From: Rhytidiadelphus loreus
Lineage: Eukaryota > Streptophyta > Bryopsida > Hypnales > Hylocomiaceae
NCBI GenBank assembly: GCA_947034895.1
Contig: OX344762.1
Location: 50,571,087-50,635,086 of the forward strand
DNA length: 64,000 nucleotides
Reading direction: 5' to 3'
The position numbers and the translations under genes are program-made. A model generated the notes under the pieces. That model saw only the letters and a list, made by a program, of their open reading frames with translations. It was not told where the DNA came from and searched no databases. This document shows, one piece after another, positions 11,415-22,190 of this stretch; positions within the stretch are counted from its first letter, which is position 1; each line of letters begins with the position of its first letter.

Positions 11415-12326
11415 GTTGGAGCTCGTAGTCTAAGTCTACAGACACCCAAGGGTAGGCTTACTAGGAGCTTGCTTTCAAGGTCCAAAAAGTTGCTCTCCAT
11501 TGGCTCAGAATCTGCCGGAGGGAGCTGCGGTCCTGCACCGGTGTCTAAATTGTACATGCTACGCTCAGCCGCGGACGCGGCGTTGGCAGCCATAGACTAC
11601 CCCAAGGGAGACATTGAAGACGGCGTCGTCGACAGTCCCCCAAGTCGAGGGCTGGGGCGGATGCCCATCTGCTCGCCGTCCCCGCTGAAGAGATCATCGT
11701 CGACTCGAGGAGGGTCATTCTCATCGGCTTCTTGGGCAGACACTACAACGAACAAAAAATTGGACCTGTTCGTCGGTGGAACTTCATGGCATCCTCGACT
11801 CGAAGATAGTATCCTACCTTCGGAAGTGGCTCCATCTGTCATCTTAAATGACTTGAAACGGATGTCATCTTCCTATGGGTATACAAAGAGTGAACAAGTT
11901 GGTCCGTCATTTAAACTTGGATTGCCTTGGTTCGAGGACAACCACTTGCCCTCGGTGTCTGTGGGAACCAAGAGGCCGCTTTCCAGCGACTCCCTTTTCC
12001 GTCAGCGAATTATTAGGGACCAAAGGCGCTCCGTAGACACCACATCCACTAGAACTGGACCGCCTTATACCAACAATGTGAACACGTCAATGCCGACACT
12101 GACTCTAGATGGGACAAGATCACTTTCCGCTTTGGATGTTCCACGAAGCTTACACAATTGTAAGCGAAAGGGTATTGGTTCGCAGAGTCTAGGCCTAGGT
12201 GTCTCGATGGACAGCGGAAGCAGGCTCCATCGTCACTCTCGACGCGACGATATCTTTAAGGAACTAGCAAAACTAAAAGTGTTAGAGGCGGCAAAGTCCA
12301 ATGGCGTGACTCACAACAATGCCTAA
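11415..12326 (+). CDS. Ser/Arg-rich C-terminal exon of the fusion locus (uninterrupted)
   Basis: Open for 303 codons from the acceptor TTCCTGCAG to TAA at 12324, without a stop or shift, unlike the preceding exons. It begins VGARSLSLQTPKGRLTRSLL, has many SRS/RRS words and ends in a short charged helix (DDIFKELAKLKVLEAAKS). No known domain is seen. Three palindromes lie inside it in frame, giving SSSTRGG, HPRLEDS and HSRRDDI; the word PRLED also appears at the 9312 copy. It could instead be the last exon of a separate gene that starts in the FCP1-like exon. Confidence 0.45.
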   Translation, partial: VGARSLSLQTPKGRLTRSLLSRSKKLLSIGSESAGGSCGPAPVSKLYMLRSAADAALAAIDYPKGDIEDGVVDSPPSRGLGRMPICSPSPLKRSSSTRGGSFSSASWADTTTNKKLDLFVGGTSWHPRLEDSILPSEVAPSVILNDLKRMSSSYGYTKSEQVGPSFKLGLPWFEDNHLPSVSVGTKRPLSSDSLFRQRIIRDQRRSVDTTSTRTGPPYTNNVNTSMPTLTLDGTRSLSALDVPRSLHNCKRKGIGSQSLGLGVSMDSGSRLHRHSRRDDIFKELAKLKVLEAAKSNGVTHNNA

Positions 12327-13727
12327 GCAAGCGGGAAATGTTTCTAAGGCCATGGGCTGCTCAATCTCTATTACTATTAATAGAATAGTTGTATATAGTG
12401 CGTATAAAAAAGTACAGTGCTTCATGTACAGTAAGCCTCTCCGATTCTAAGCAAGTTCAATAGATTGAACATTTAGTCATTCATACACTTCAGGTGGCAT
12501 TTGGAATAGCCACAGCTTGCATATTTTTAGGGGTTTTGTATCCGGCTTACAAAATGTAAATGGTCTTGCTTTTCTATACATTGGTTCATTTTGGGCGCAC
12601 CATATATGTGTGAAAATGATTTCTGTCTTTGTATTCGTCGGTGTGCTAGTACCCGCTGGTTCTAATTTCTAAGTTGTTTTGAACGTGCGCTCCAAAAATC
12701 TCTATGGTTGATGTCAATTACGCTACATTTATCGTTGAGTTCAACAACTACTACTGAGAGGAGCTTCGCATTCCATTTCTCAAAGTCTCAAAGTCTCAAA
12801 GTGACCACTTTGTATCAAAATAACGAATAAGGCCTTTTTGAGTGAAAATCCGCTTGAACAAAGTGCACACAATGTCAAAGAAATGGAACTATCTAAATCA
12901 CAAAGTGCCATGGTGTCGTACGCGCAATCTAAGCGTAAATATCTTTACAACACAAATATGTTGTAAGACAACTCAAAATGTTGTCCTAGAGGATTTGAAG
13001 ATGTTGTCACAAACTTCAGTATCTGGATTTCCTTGTTTCCAAAGGCTAAGAACAATCCGTCCACTTCTTTCTCTCTCTTTTGGCTCCAACTACTAACCGG
13101 ATTCCAATCCGGATCCAGTCTCACCTTGTTTCTGGATACAACTTCACTTAGTGTTGGTTTTAGTTACCTCTATTTTATCCTCAAAGGATCCACTCTCGAT
13201 CTTTAGAAGGGTAGGGACTTCACCACTTCTAGTTCTTAACTATTCTCTACCCTCTCAACACAAAACAAACAAGCACAACCCAAGAATTACAGATGTACCC
13301 AGGGAAAGAAATGACACCCTCACAACTTTCCAAATAAACAGAAAGCAAGTCACTTAGAACACCTTAGGTCCCTGTACTACAACGATAGATCTAAAGACAT
13401 TTGGAACGAAGAGGAGACTGCTTCTAAGTATCTAGATTGATGTGGAGGTTGGCAGACCTTTCGATATTTAGGACATTTCCTAGGACGGTTGCTTAATTCC
13501 GCACAGAACCACTCCTAGATTTCGGACCCGCATCCACACCACTCTTGGGTGCTACAAAATTACCATTCCGGTAATTTAAAGGCACCATGCACAAATCCTC
13601 CCTCACGAATCTAAATCTCTCCACAGAGTCCTTACTCTGAACTGATTACTATAGACATGGATTCTTCCGTAATCGTCCCCTCTCACATACATACGATAAC
13701 ACTCATGAGCACAAAATAAACAAGAAC
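12327..13727. other. Downstream flank, no gene seen
   Basis: Probably includes the 3' end of the fusion locus (AT-rich, about 12330-12620), then ordinary intergenic DNA. No palindrome copies occur here and I found no inverted repeat partner of the left flank near 4.0-4.2 kb, so the right boundary of the locus is undefined. Confidence 0.4.
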
Positions 13728-13735
13728 AACTCAAG

Positions 13736-13909
13736 CAGGGTTGTCTATCCGGACGTGACGTGGGCTTTTCACGTCCGGATGTCATGACGCGTCTATCCTG
13801 ACGCGTCGGTATTGCCGTCAGCCCAAAAAAAAAAATTTTTTTTTTGAATCCCAACGGACGCCAGGGTTGAATCCTAACAGACGGACAAGACGTGACGGGG
13901 ACAACCCTG
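13736..13909. mobile_element. hAT-type MITE, 174 bp, with 8-bp target-site duplication
   Basis: The ends are perfect 10-bp inverted repeats, CAGGGTTGTC and GACAACCCTG, flanked on both sides by AACTCAAG (13728-13735 and 13910-13917). An 8-bp duplication and CAGGG-type termini are diagnostic of the hAT superfamily. The interior holds GACGTGACG-type words and a poly-A/poly-T centre that can fold back. It has no coding capacity, so it depended on a transposase from elsewhere. Confidence 0.85.
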
Positions 13910-13917
13910 AACTCAAG

Positions 13918-16564
13918 AATTTGAACCCAGAAAGTACACATGATGACTCGGAATAGGGAATAGAATATGAAATTCAATTGCTCTAGGATGGAATGAGAGG
14001 GCAAGAAGCCTGCCCTCCCTTTAAAAACAAAATGAAAAGTCAAAAAAGACACCTCAAAACTAGAGTGACTACACAGTGACTTCTGAGATAACCAGAAAAG
14101 TCACAGGGCCGTTGGCCCTAAAAATCCGGAACTTGGGCCCACATCCGGGATACCCGTTCCGGTTAAAACTAAACACTAAAACTAAAACTAAAATTGCTGC
14201 AAAAACAAATTGACTACCACCTATCACTTCCACGCTTTCTTAAAATTGTTGCCTCCTTGTTTTTTCGATGCCTTGGCAATTGCTTTGGGAGGAGTTGTGA
14301 ACTGTGAAATTTTGAATTATTGGACTATTTTAACTTTGGCTAAGAATTATCGCTAATGGATTACTTAGTTTTGTAACTTAAGTAAGATTTACCTTGATAA
14401 TTGCCATGAATGTGAAAAGGTCTTTCCTTAGGTTTTGATAAGGCTAATAAACAAGATAGGAACTGTGGTAGGCAATTTCCTATGATTCTTTAAAGCCAAA
14501 ATTGGAAACGTTGCCAATCGTTTATTTCAAGGCTATATAGTTAGAGTTTTTTTTTTTTCTTCCCAGTTCATAATCTTGTAAATCTTGCGTATATGGCTCA
14601 TTAACTTGTGTATTAGTGTATTCCTTCAATTTAATTTGAATTTTGCAATTATGTGTGTGTGGATATTTGTCATATGGCTAATTTTCTGTGATTTGAGATT
14701 AAATATTTGAATATTGGCTAAATGGAGTTTAGCCATGGCGATTAGTCTGTGGAAGCGCTGTCTTGGACCGGGAAGGTTCGGACGGGTGAGTGAATAATAG
14801 CCTGACAAGTTAGGGCAACTGGTTTGGCAAATTTTGTCCCTCTCGCGGTGATGACTGCGAATTGAGAGGGGTGTGACCTATTGAGTTCGGGCAAGTTTAC
14901 AAAAGAAACTCCATCTCGTCTGGTGTTAAGGTTTGGCTATGGTGCTTGAGTCATTTAGGTTTGAGGTATCAAGTAAGATTCATTGCCAGTTCGGTGGTTG
15001 GGGTTTGGCGAGTGAACCAAAGTAAGATTCAAGGGTTCGGAAATCATTTGGCTAAATTTCAGGTTTTGCTTTACTGAAGGAAGTTAGGTGAATAACCTGA
15101 AGGTGTGGAATTCTTGGAATTAGAATTGGTAACCGGTCCTACTTAGAGGCAATGTTCAAACTGATTTCTGTTCCATGTTTGAGTGATCCGCATCGTAGAA
15201 ATTCACTGAGGAATTGTAAACTGCCCATACAGAAATTATTGCCCTTGATTTGTATTTCTCTATTTTGATGTTGGCAAATTAGCAGGACAGCTTAGACTGT
15301 AGGACTCGTGACAATTCTCCGTTGTATATTAGCCAGGTTATGAGTTTGAATGTAATTGTGTTGGTTGAAAATTGTAAAAGTAAATTTTGATGTTGGCAAT
15401 TGATTTGATTGAAGCTAGAAGTCATTCTTATAAGTTTGTTGTTTGGCTATGGAACCATTGCTTGTTTTGATGTGTCAATAAAACCTTTGTAAGTGAATGG
15501 TTGCCAATGCCTTTGTATTGTTGATGTCTGGCAACTTTACAGATATTTGGCTGTGAACTGTGTACCATTGAATTGGATATGGTCAATGATTTAATAGCCT
15601 AGTGTAGAAAGGTGGAGTGTTGCGTGTTTGTTACATACATCTCAACAAGGAGCATATTCACACATTTCATACCTTGCATACCGGAAATAATTGCCATATT
15701 GAGTAGCTTGGCTTTGCATCCTTGCATTAAATTTTGAAATCAGTATAGATAAAAACTGACAGTGGATTATTTGCCATAATATAAAAGGGGATAATTAAGG
15801 AAATATAATAAGTTATATAATTATATATATAAATAAGTCTGCATTAAGCATACCCTTGATAAATTGCCCAACCAAGAATATTTGCTGGATTATTGCCCAC
15901 CCTAAATAGGAACTAGGCAGGACTGTAACCGCAACATTGTATCTGCATCCATCGGTAATGGACTGTTGAGGGTACAAATTTGGAAATACTATACGTATTT
16001 ATGAATAAAATAAAATAGAAATCATTCCTATTTGAAAAGTGACCTTAGATACCTCAACGATAGACTTATTTAGCCTTTTCCCAAAGAATCCCTATACTTT
16101 GTCCTTAGGGTTGGTTGTCTTAGCTTAGACAAAATCCTACTCACATGCCTTCATCAGAACAACGGTGGAGACCACAGGGCTAACAGCTCCTCAAATGCGG
16201 CCAACTCCTCCGCAAACAGTGAATTTAGTGGAGGCCATTGAATTATCAACTAAGAGAACTTATTGGCCCATGAATTGTATTAGGTTGATGAAGTTGACTT
16301 CCTGGATACAACACTGCATGTATGTGCCACTTTGTCTTTTCATCTGATGCCTTGGAAGTGGAACAGAAGCCTAAACCGTTGTCATTGAATCGCTTGTCAA
16401 ACTGCAACTTATACATCACCAAGATGTCGGAATTCAATAGGAGTTGAGTACTAAAATCCCTCTCCAACACCATTTGTAGTTGCAAGAAGTCATTATTTAG
16501 TGGTAGCGGAGAGGCATCGTAGTCGTTGCTATAACTATGTCTCTGGTCAGCAACATTAACCCCC
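13918..16564. other. Non-coding stretch rich in TTGGC/TTGCC words
   Basis: No gene recognised. From about 14230 to 15920 the words TTGGC, TTGCC, GGCTA and their complements recur far more than expected in AT-rich DNA (for example TTTGGCTATG near 14930 and 15441, TTGCCCA near 15863 and 15892). Such enrichment resembles subterminal binding motifs of a DNA transposon, but I found no terminal inverted repeat pair to define one. Confidence 0.35.
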
Positions 16565-16567
16565 TTA

Positions 16568-18758
16568 CACTAGAAGAAAATGAGGGGTTTTGCAACTACA
16601 AAGAGCAACTAGTTTTTAGTTGCACCGGACATTTGCAAGTAGTGAGAATTTGGAGGGCCCCAGTTGCTATGGACAAGTTTTCTAGTTGCACCGTAGTTGC
16701 AAGACAAAATGTTTTAGTCCCGCATTCTGTAGCTTACGTGGAACTTCATCGATGCGCTTTATGATGTGGTTGCCTACGTGGCATTCACTGTTGTTTGACG
16801 TTGGTAACTAAGTTGCAACTTGTTAGTGACTTCATTGCAACTTTGATGCGATTGGTCTGCTACTTCATTTCAACTACTTTAGGTATATATTTGATTATTG
16901 GACAATGATTATGGGACAATGTAAGCAGTTTGCAACTCATTTACGACATGTTTGTCACTTCTTACCAACTGGTTTGCAACTAGGTTATGACTTTTCTATG
17001 ACTACTGTGGTTACTTTATAGGATATGTACAACTTTTTTGTAACTTTTTTGTGACTCATGAATCATGAGTACAACTTATTTGCAACTACTATGCATTTTA
17101 ATGATACATTTGTGCAACTTGTAATCGACTGCATACAAGTGTTTTACAACTCATTTGCAATTGATGGTCAACTAGTATACTCATAATACAATATACAACA
17201 TATTATACACAATATATCATACATAATACAACACATACAATATACCATACAATATACACCATATATCATACAATACTCACCATACTGGACAATTATGTTA
17301 GGTAGCTCCAAAGGCCACTTATTGTGATTTTAAAGTGTTAAAAAGACGAGTTATTTATACAAGTGGGGTGGCAGTAGGTATGACAAATGATATGGGATAT
17401 ATAAAATGCACGAATTATATTAAAGTAAACTTGTCTTCTTGTAGTTGTAAACTAATTGTAAACTAGTTGTAAACTAGTTGTAAACTAGTTGTATTTTGGT
17501 TGTTCTATAGTTGTTTTCAAGTTGTCTTTGAATTGATTTCTAGTTGCACTCTAGTTGTGGATTCCACATAACGCAAAATTGTCCACATTGACACTTCTAA
17601 CGAATTTAGGATTTAAAATATCCACTCTGTTACGATTCCATTTTACTACATTTTTTTCTACGACTACTCTACAACTACAACAACATACACATTAAAGTTG
17701 GTGCAAGAAACTTGTGCTCGATAGAGATTTGTAAACACATCAAATGTGTTTGTCAACATCATTATTTAAGCTTCTAGTTTGACTATTCCAAAGGATGTGC
17801 CACCTCTTCTTCTTCTTCTATCTTTGGTTGGAGTCATAGAGTTATCCGAAGAAGACAATTTCTTAACATTTGTAAGATATTGAAATTTTTGCAATCCATT
17901 TTGTTATTCTCAAGTTTGAAACTATCTTTGTATTGTTCTTTAGTTCAAAGAGACTTCATATACAGATGTATTACATTTTGTGAAAGAAAGAGTCAACTAG
18001 AAATCCTCTGTTCCATGGAAGCCGTTGAGCTAATTTTATCATAAAGTTGTAGAAGCCATTATGAGCTATATTTTGAAGTGTTGTTTTCAACTGATATGAG
18101 CTTTATGTAGGGCAATGATTCATTTATAACTCATGTAATAAAAGAACAAATTGTGAACTTGAAGCAAGTTCCATAGCATTTCAAGTAACAAATCTAACTA
18201 TAATTGTTTTGTAGTCTTTTAGTTGTCTATAGTTATTCTATATTAATCTTTCAATGATTTCTTAGTTGTTTTCTATTCGAAATGTAGTCATTTCCTAGTT
18301 GCATAATTTGTCTTCTTGTAGTTGTTTTGTAGTTGTAAATTAGTTGTATTTTGGTTGTTCTATAGTTGTTTTCTACTCGAAATGTAGTCATTTCCTAGTT
18401 GCATAACTTGTCTTCTTGTAGTTGTTTTGTAGTTGTAAACTAGTTGTATTTTGGTTGTTCTATAGTTGTTTTCTAGTTGTCTTTGAATTGGTTTCTAGTT
18501 GCACTCTAGTTGTAGATTATACATAACGCAAAGTTGTCCACATCAACACTTCTAACGAATATAGGATGTAAAATACCTACTCTGTTACGATTCCATTTTC
18601 CTACATTTATTTCTACAACTACTCTGCAACTACAACAACATACACATCAAAGTTGGTGCAATTATAGAAAATTGCAGTTGCAAGATAGTTATATAGGACA
18701 CTTAGTTGCATTTGAGTTGCATATGGCCGGTTGCAACGGACACGTTTTTCTTCTAGTG
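16568..18758. mobile_element. Non-autonomous CACTA (CMC/En-Spm) transposon, 2.19 kb
   Basis: The left end is CACTAGAAGAAAA (16568-16580) and the right end is TTTTCTTCTAGTG (18746-18758), perfect 13-bp inverted repeats beginning with CACTA. They are flanked by the 3-bp duplication TTA (16565-16567 and 18759-18761), the hallmark of this superfamily. Subterminal regions are packed with TTGCAACTA, AACTAGTTG and TAGTTGCA words in both orientations, like the transposase-binding repeats of En/Spm. No transposase frame is present, so this is a deletion derivative or MITE-like member. The small open frames inside are incidental. Confidence 0.88.
17428..18661 (+). repeat. Internal direct duplications of the CACTA element
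   Basis: About 260 bp starting with CTTGTCTTCTTGTAGTTG are repeated with few differences at about 17428-17706 and 18404-18661. Between them lies an exact-period 100-bp tandem pair (18264-18363 and 18364-18463). The second unit runs into the 3' duplication, so the units arose by repeated slippage or unequal exchange of the subterminal region. Confidence 0.75.
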
Positions 18759-18761
18759 TTA

Positions 18762-19819
18762 TAAGAACTTTTGATGTGTTTACTACAAGTGCAACTACTA
18801 CAATGTTTGAATTGCATCTATTGTTGCAATAAAGGCCTCATGACAATGGCACGCAGAAAGCAATCATTGTTCTTCCATTAGTATTTGATAACTGAAATCC
18901 ATCTACTGAAGTTGTACGAAAAAAATCTGTTTGTATGCTACCAAATCATTAATCGAACACTTCCTTCATCTGCCATGTTTTAATTTAAAGGTTAATAAAA
19001 AATACATGAAGATTAAAATTCATTGAGAACATGAATAGAAATTTGAAAAACATATAACTGAAAGAAAGATCCAAAAAAAATGAAGTGAAAGAAATAAGCT
19101 GTCAATTCATGAAAAAAATGAGGAAGACAAGGATAAAAAGAGACAAAATATCTTGAAATGCAAAAGCTATGAAGACATTATGATACAATAAAAACAAACA
19201 AAATCTCATTTCCATAGAATGATGGACAAGGCTAGAAAAAAAAGCAATAAGAGAAAAAATAAAGATTACAAAACTCAAGAGAGGTAGTTCACATCCCAAC
19301 TCAAAGTGCAAACTATAAAAAGAGTTCCGCAGATAGCGAAGCCACCGTAAATGTTATAAATCCTAAACCAGAGATTTCCTACAATTCCTAGCCTTTTTTT
19401 CTTTTACTTTCTGTGCACTTTTGGAAGTAAAAGATGAATCCTACAACACGTCAATAGTGGCTCACCTTGTCCTTTCCAATCAGTTTCATCATGGATCCTT
19501 TGAGCCATTTGTTAGTCTTCTCGAAGTCAATTGCAGCTACAATTCAGTTTCATGCGCTACTCTTTCGCAACAAGGGTCTCTACGTTAGACTTCATTGTAT
19601 CCAAGTTAGAATAATAGTAACAACAGTAATGAAAAACAACGGATGAATTATGCCTATCGTTAAGTCTTCGTCTTGAAGTTGCTATGCCAACTACATAATG
19701 ACTCTTGCGTCCTTGACCTTGTAGTGATAGTGCAATTAGGGAGCAATAGTAATTTTCTAGTTGTATTTTATATGAAGTCACTCTTTTACAGTCACATTAA
19801 GGCCCATTTTTTTGTAGTG
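18762..19819. other. Intergenic DNA; possible lone CACTA-type end at 19805-19819
   Basis: No gene recognised. The stretch ends with TTTTTTTGTAGTG (19807-19819), whose complement CACTACAAAAAAA is a common CACTA terminus. I did not find a matching left end or a 3-bp duplication, so it is only a candidate terminus or remnant. Confidence 0.35.
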
Positions 19820-19820
19820 C

Positions 19821-20860
19821 ATGTGCTATTTATATAGGTTGTTTTCAATAGTATTTTTAGTATACATGTTGTACTGATCAAACCTAAAAACATGTATAAT
19901 TTTAAAAATTAAACTAGAGGCATGTTTAAATGCCTCAAGTTTCAATTTTAACTACCATGCATAGGGGGTAGGAAAATGGGCAAAAGTTAGAAATAGAAGA
20001 AAAATTGGGACATCTATTGTGAAATAATAACTAAACAACCCCCACAATAAATAGTTCTGATGCACTTATGTATGGATTAAAAACGCATTGAAGTACTTGG
20101 AAGTAAACATTCAATTCTCCTATTTTGGAAGGAGTGACCTCCAAGATGATGAAATATGAGTGATTTTCCACTTGACTAAGGTATTCTAAATAATTATATA
20201 TATATATAGCTCATATTTAATTTAAGTACAACTGCAAATTTATCTTCTAAATACCTTAGTTGGAAGGTGATGTAGTTGCTTCTCAAAGGTGAAGGTCATT
20301 CTAAGTGTTGATTTTGATTTTGAAAAGGCTATACAGTTCAAAATCATTTTGAATCAATTTTCCTTACAAAATAATTAAAAATTAAATTTAACCCACTTTG
20401 ATTCCTTTTTTATGAATAATAATTAAAGTGGTCATAGATTTTTGAAGTTAGAATATGGAAGTGCTCTAAAAGTGTCCCAACTCTAAAATGATCACTAGAT
20501 GTTTGCACATTAGGGGATACAAGCTTTTGTGTCACTACTTGGCAATATTTTAATAAACTTGAAAAAATGCTCATGGTAAATGCTCATTGAATTTGAGGTG
20601 GATGACAATTTTTGAGAGAGATGAGATACTAAGGCCATATGACCATTATCCCCCTCTCTAAAATTAAAAATCTCCAATTGTTTAATATTGAAGAATTTAT
20701 ACCAAAAGAGAACTTCATCACAACACACTTTGTACCGTAAACAGGACCGTAAATTTAGAAATCTCATTGAAAACAATTGTAATAATTTTCAATTTTTTTA
20801 AATGTAGATATTTATAGTTGCAAGTATTGAATTTTGACTTTCACAATACTTTAACTCTTA
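19821..20860 (+). repeat. Dispersed repeat, copy A
   Basis: Recognisably the same sequence as 34718-36460 in the same orientation. Shared landmarks are TGCCTCAA.TTTCAATTTTAAC (about 19930 and 34818), GGAGTGAC.TCCAAGAT (20138 and 35066), AGGTGAAGGTCATTCTAA (20286 and 35904) and AAATGCTCATGGTAAATGCT (20566 and 36178). Both copies have a decayed minus-strand frame with words such as CCDEVLFWYKFFNI, of no known family. The divergence is typical of an old transposon family; no LTR or inverted terminus was identified. Confidence 0.6.
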
Positions 20861-22190
20861 AAGGTATTTGATGTTTTCAAGCCCAAACAACATCAAATCT
20901 TCATCTATATTTATTTCATTAACAAATTCAAGTATAGGATCTTTTAGTGAACTTGTTAGAGTTTGCCCTCCTAAAATTTCAAATTAAAAAACTTCACTAA
21001 CTACAAGATCAGGTCACTTGAATTTCAAAAAGAAGTATTTAAAACTCTTCCAATATGGTTAGGTTTCATCTCTTAAACTTCTTACACAAAAATGTGTAGA
21101 TCCTACAACTTGTTACTCTCCATAATATGTTGAAGAAATAAGTTGGGAATTCATATAGAAAATTCAAATAAAAAATATTTCATATTCATGCTTGAAAAAA
21201 GTAGTAAGTAGAAAGAACTAGAGTATTATTTAAAATGTTGAATTGTTAAGAATTTAGTTAAATGGAATTGAAAAATGCCAATCTCAATGGTTGTAATGTT
21301 GTAAATAAACAATCCACACCCAATGTTTTTATTTCTTTTAAAAAATATTGAAAATTGAGTTAAATAAGGGACTTCAAAGTTTAATTTAGAGTAGAGATTC
21401 TTCATGGTTTTTGTATGAGGTTCTTAACCTTGAAACACCATTATGTGGCATTTGGATGACAATCCAATTATCTATAAAGCTATAGGAAGCACTTTTCATT
21501 TCCATTTTCCTTGTTGAGTTATGAAGAGTATCCAATTGAGATTTTAGTCTAGTCAATGTCTGTGTTCATGTAAATGAAAAGTTTTTTAAAGAAATGGATC
21601 ACAAAATATACTATTTTAGTGTATTCTAGGAAGTGGTTGCTCCTTGGTAAAAATCTGAAATGATATTTTTCTCCACAAAAATGATATTTTTTGAGTTTGA
21701 GCCCAACAAATGTAATGAAGATCATCTACTCTAGTTTCTACTCCAATTTGAATTTTGAAAAAATTTCAAGAATTGAATATTTGAGTGCAATTTGAATAGT
21801 GGATGTATTTTCAATGTTTATTGAATTCTAATTATAGAATAACCTGAAAATTGATTTCACACAATGATATTTGTCATTGTAATGTACAAACATGGTGAAA
21901 TTTTCAGATTTTTTGAAATAATTTTCTATTTGATTTAATTTTTCTTCACTTTATCTTCAAAAATTCTCAAAAAAATCTAAATTTTTTGTGAAGTAATGAA
22001 GACATGTAGTTTCATCTCTGAAAAATAAATATAATTTTTTTCATACATATCTAGTTACAAAATGGCAACAAACTAAGTGACAGGTGACAGGCAGTGAGGC
22101 TTGAAATCAGTGGTGATGGGTCCGTCATTTAGGGGTTAATCATTTTTGGACCGAAAACTTGGAGAATCAAAGTCTGCACTGAAGATACGC
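20861..22190. other. AT-rich intergenic DNA, nothing recognised
   Basis: No coding segment, inverted repeat or target duplication noticed. Directly downstream (in minus orientation) of the pseudogene that ends at 22191, so it may contain that gene's former 3' UTR. Confidence 0.45.

Larger units (their letters stand above)
4191..12252. repeat. Array of 14 dispersed 19-bp quasi-palindromes
   Basis: The consensus is TATYSTCGASTCGASRATA, two 9-bp half-sites around one central base. Copies lie near 4193-4211, 4322-4340, 4429-4447, 4598-4616, 4854-4872, 6361-6379, 6486-6504, 7924-7942, 8025-8043, 9312-9330, 9489-9507, 11695-11713, 11790-11808 and 12234-12252. The best are nearly perfect, for example TATCCTCGACTCGACGATA. 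The first five precede the coding start, two pairs sit in two introns (6340-6568 and 7901-8094), and five lie in exons without breaking the frame. Neighbouring copies are often 95-180 bp apart. I saw no copy in the rest of the window. A dimeric DNA-binding protein is the natural reader of such sites. The adjacent ParB-like frame makes a parS-like role an attractive but untested idea. It is not CRISPR: spacing is irregular and the host is eukaryotic. Confidence 0.8.
4914..12326 (+). pseudogene. Decayed multi-exon gene: ParB-like / DNA methyltransferase-like / FCP1-like fusion
   Basis: The exon chain is 4914-6339, 6569-7900, 8095-8355, 8421-9803, 10334-11128 and 11415-12326. Every junction has GT and AG and every intron is phase 0, so the pieces join into one frame of about 2,035 codons. 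In order they give a ParB-like segment, a degenerate methyltransferase-like segment, a long Glu/Gln/Pro-rich acidic linker, an FCP1/HAD-like segment and a Ser/Arg-rich C-terminus. The frame is broken by TAG at 6761, 7169, 7829, 8353, 8988, 9036, 9156, 9267 and 9378, by TGA at 8958 and 9564, and by single-base shifts near 5067, 10610 and 10930. The frame between these is long and coherent, so the decay is recent or the stops are read through. The donor at 8356 (GTCCTC, 65-nt intron) is weak. Two separate genes, split at one of the introns, remain possible. I do not know a named family with this architecture. Confidence 0.6.

Noticed and set aside
4191..12252. CRISPR array
   Set aside because: Repeats are palindromic but irregularly spaced from about 95 to 2,200 bp, inside exons and introns of a eukaryotic gene.
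4191..12326. Insertion of giant-virus DNA
   Set aside because: Spliceosomal introns throughout and no recognisable viral core gene; ParB/methylase motifs alone do not support it.
19805..19819. Second CACTA element ending at 19819
   Set aside because: Only one terminus found; no CACTACAAAA partner and no 3-bp duplication.
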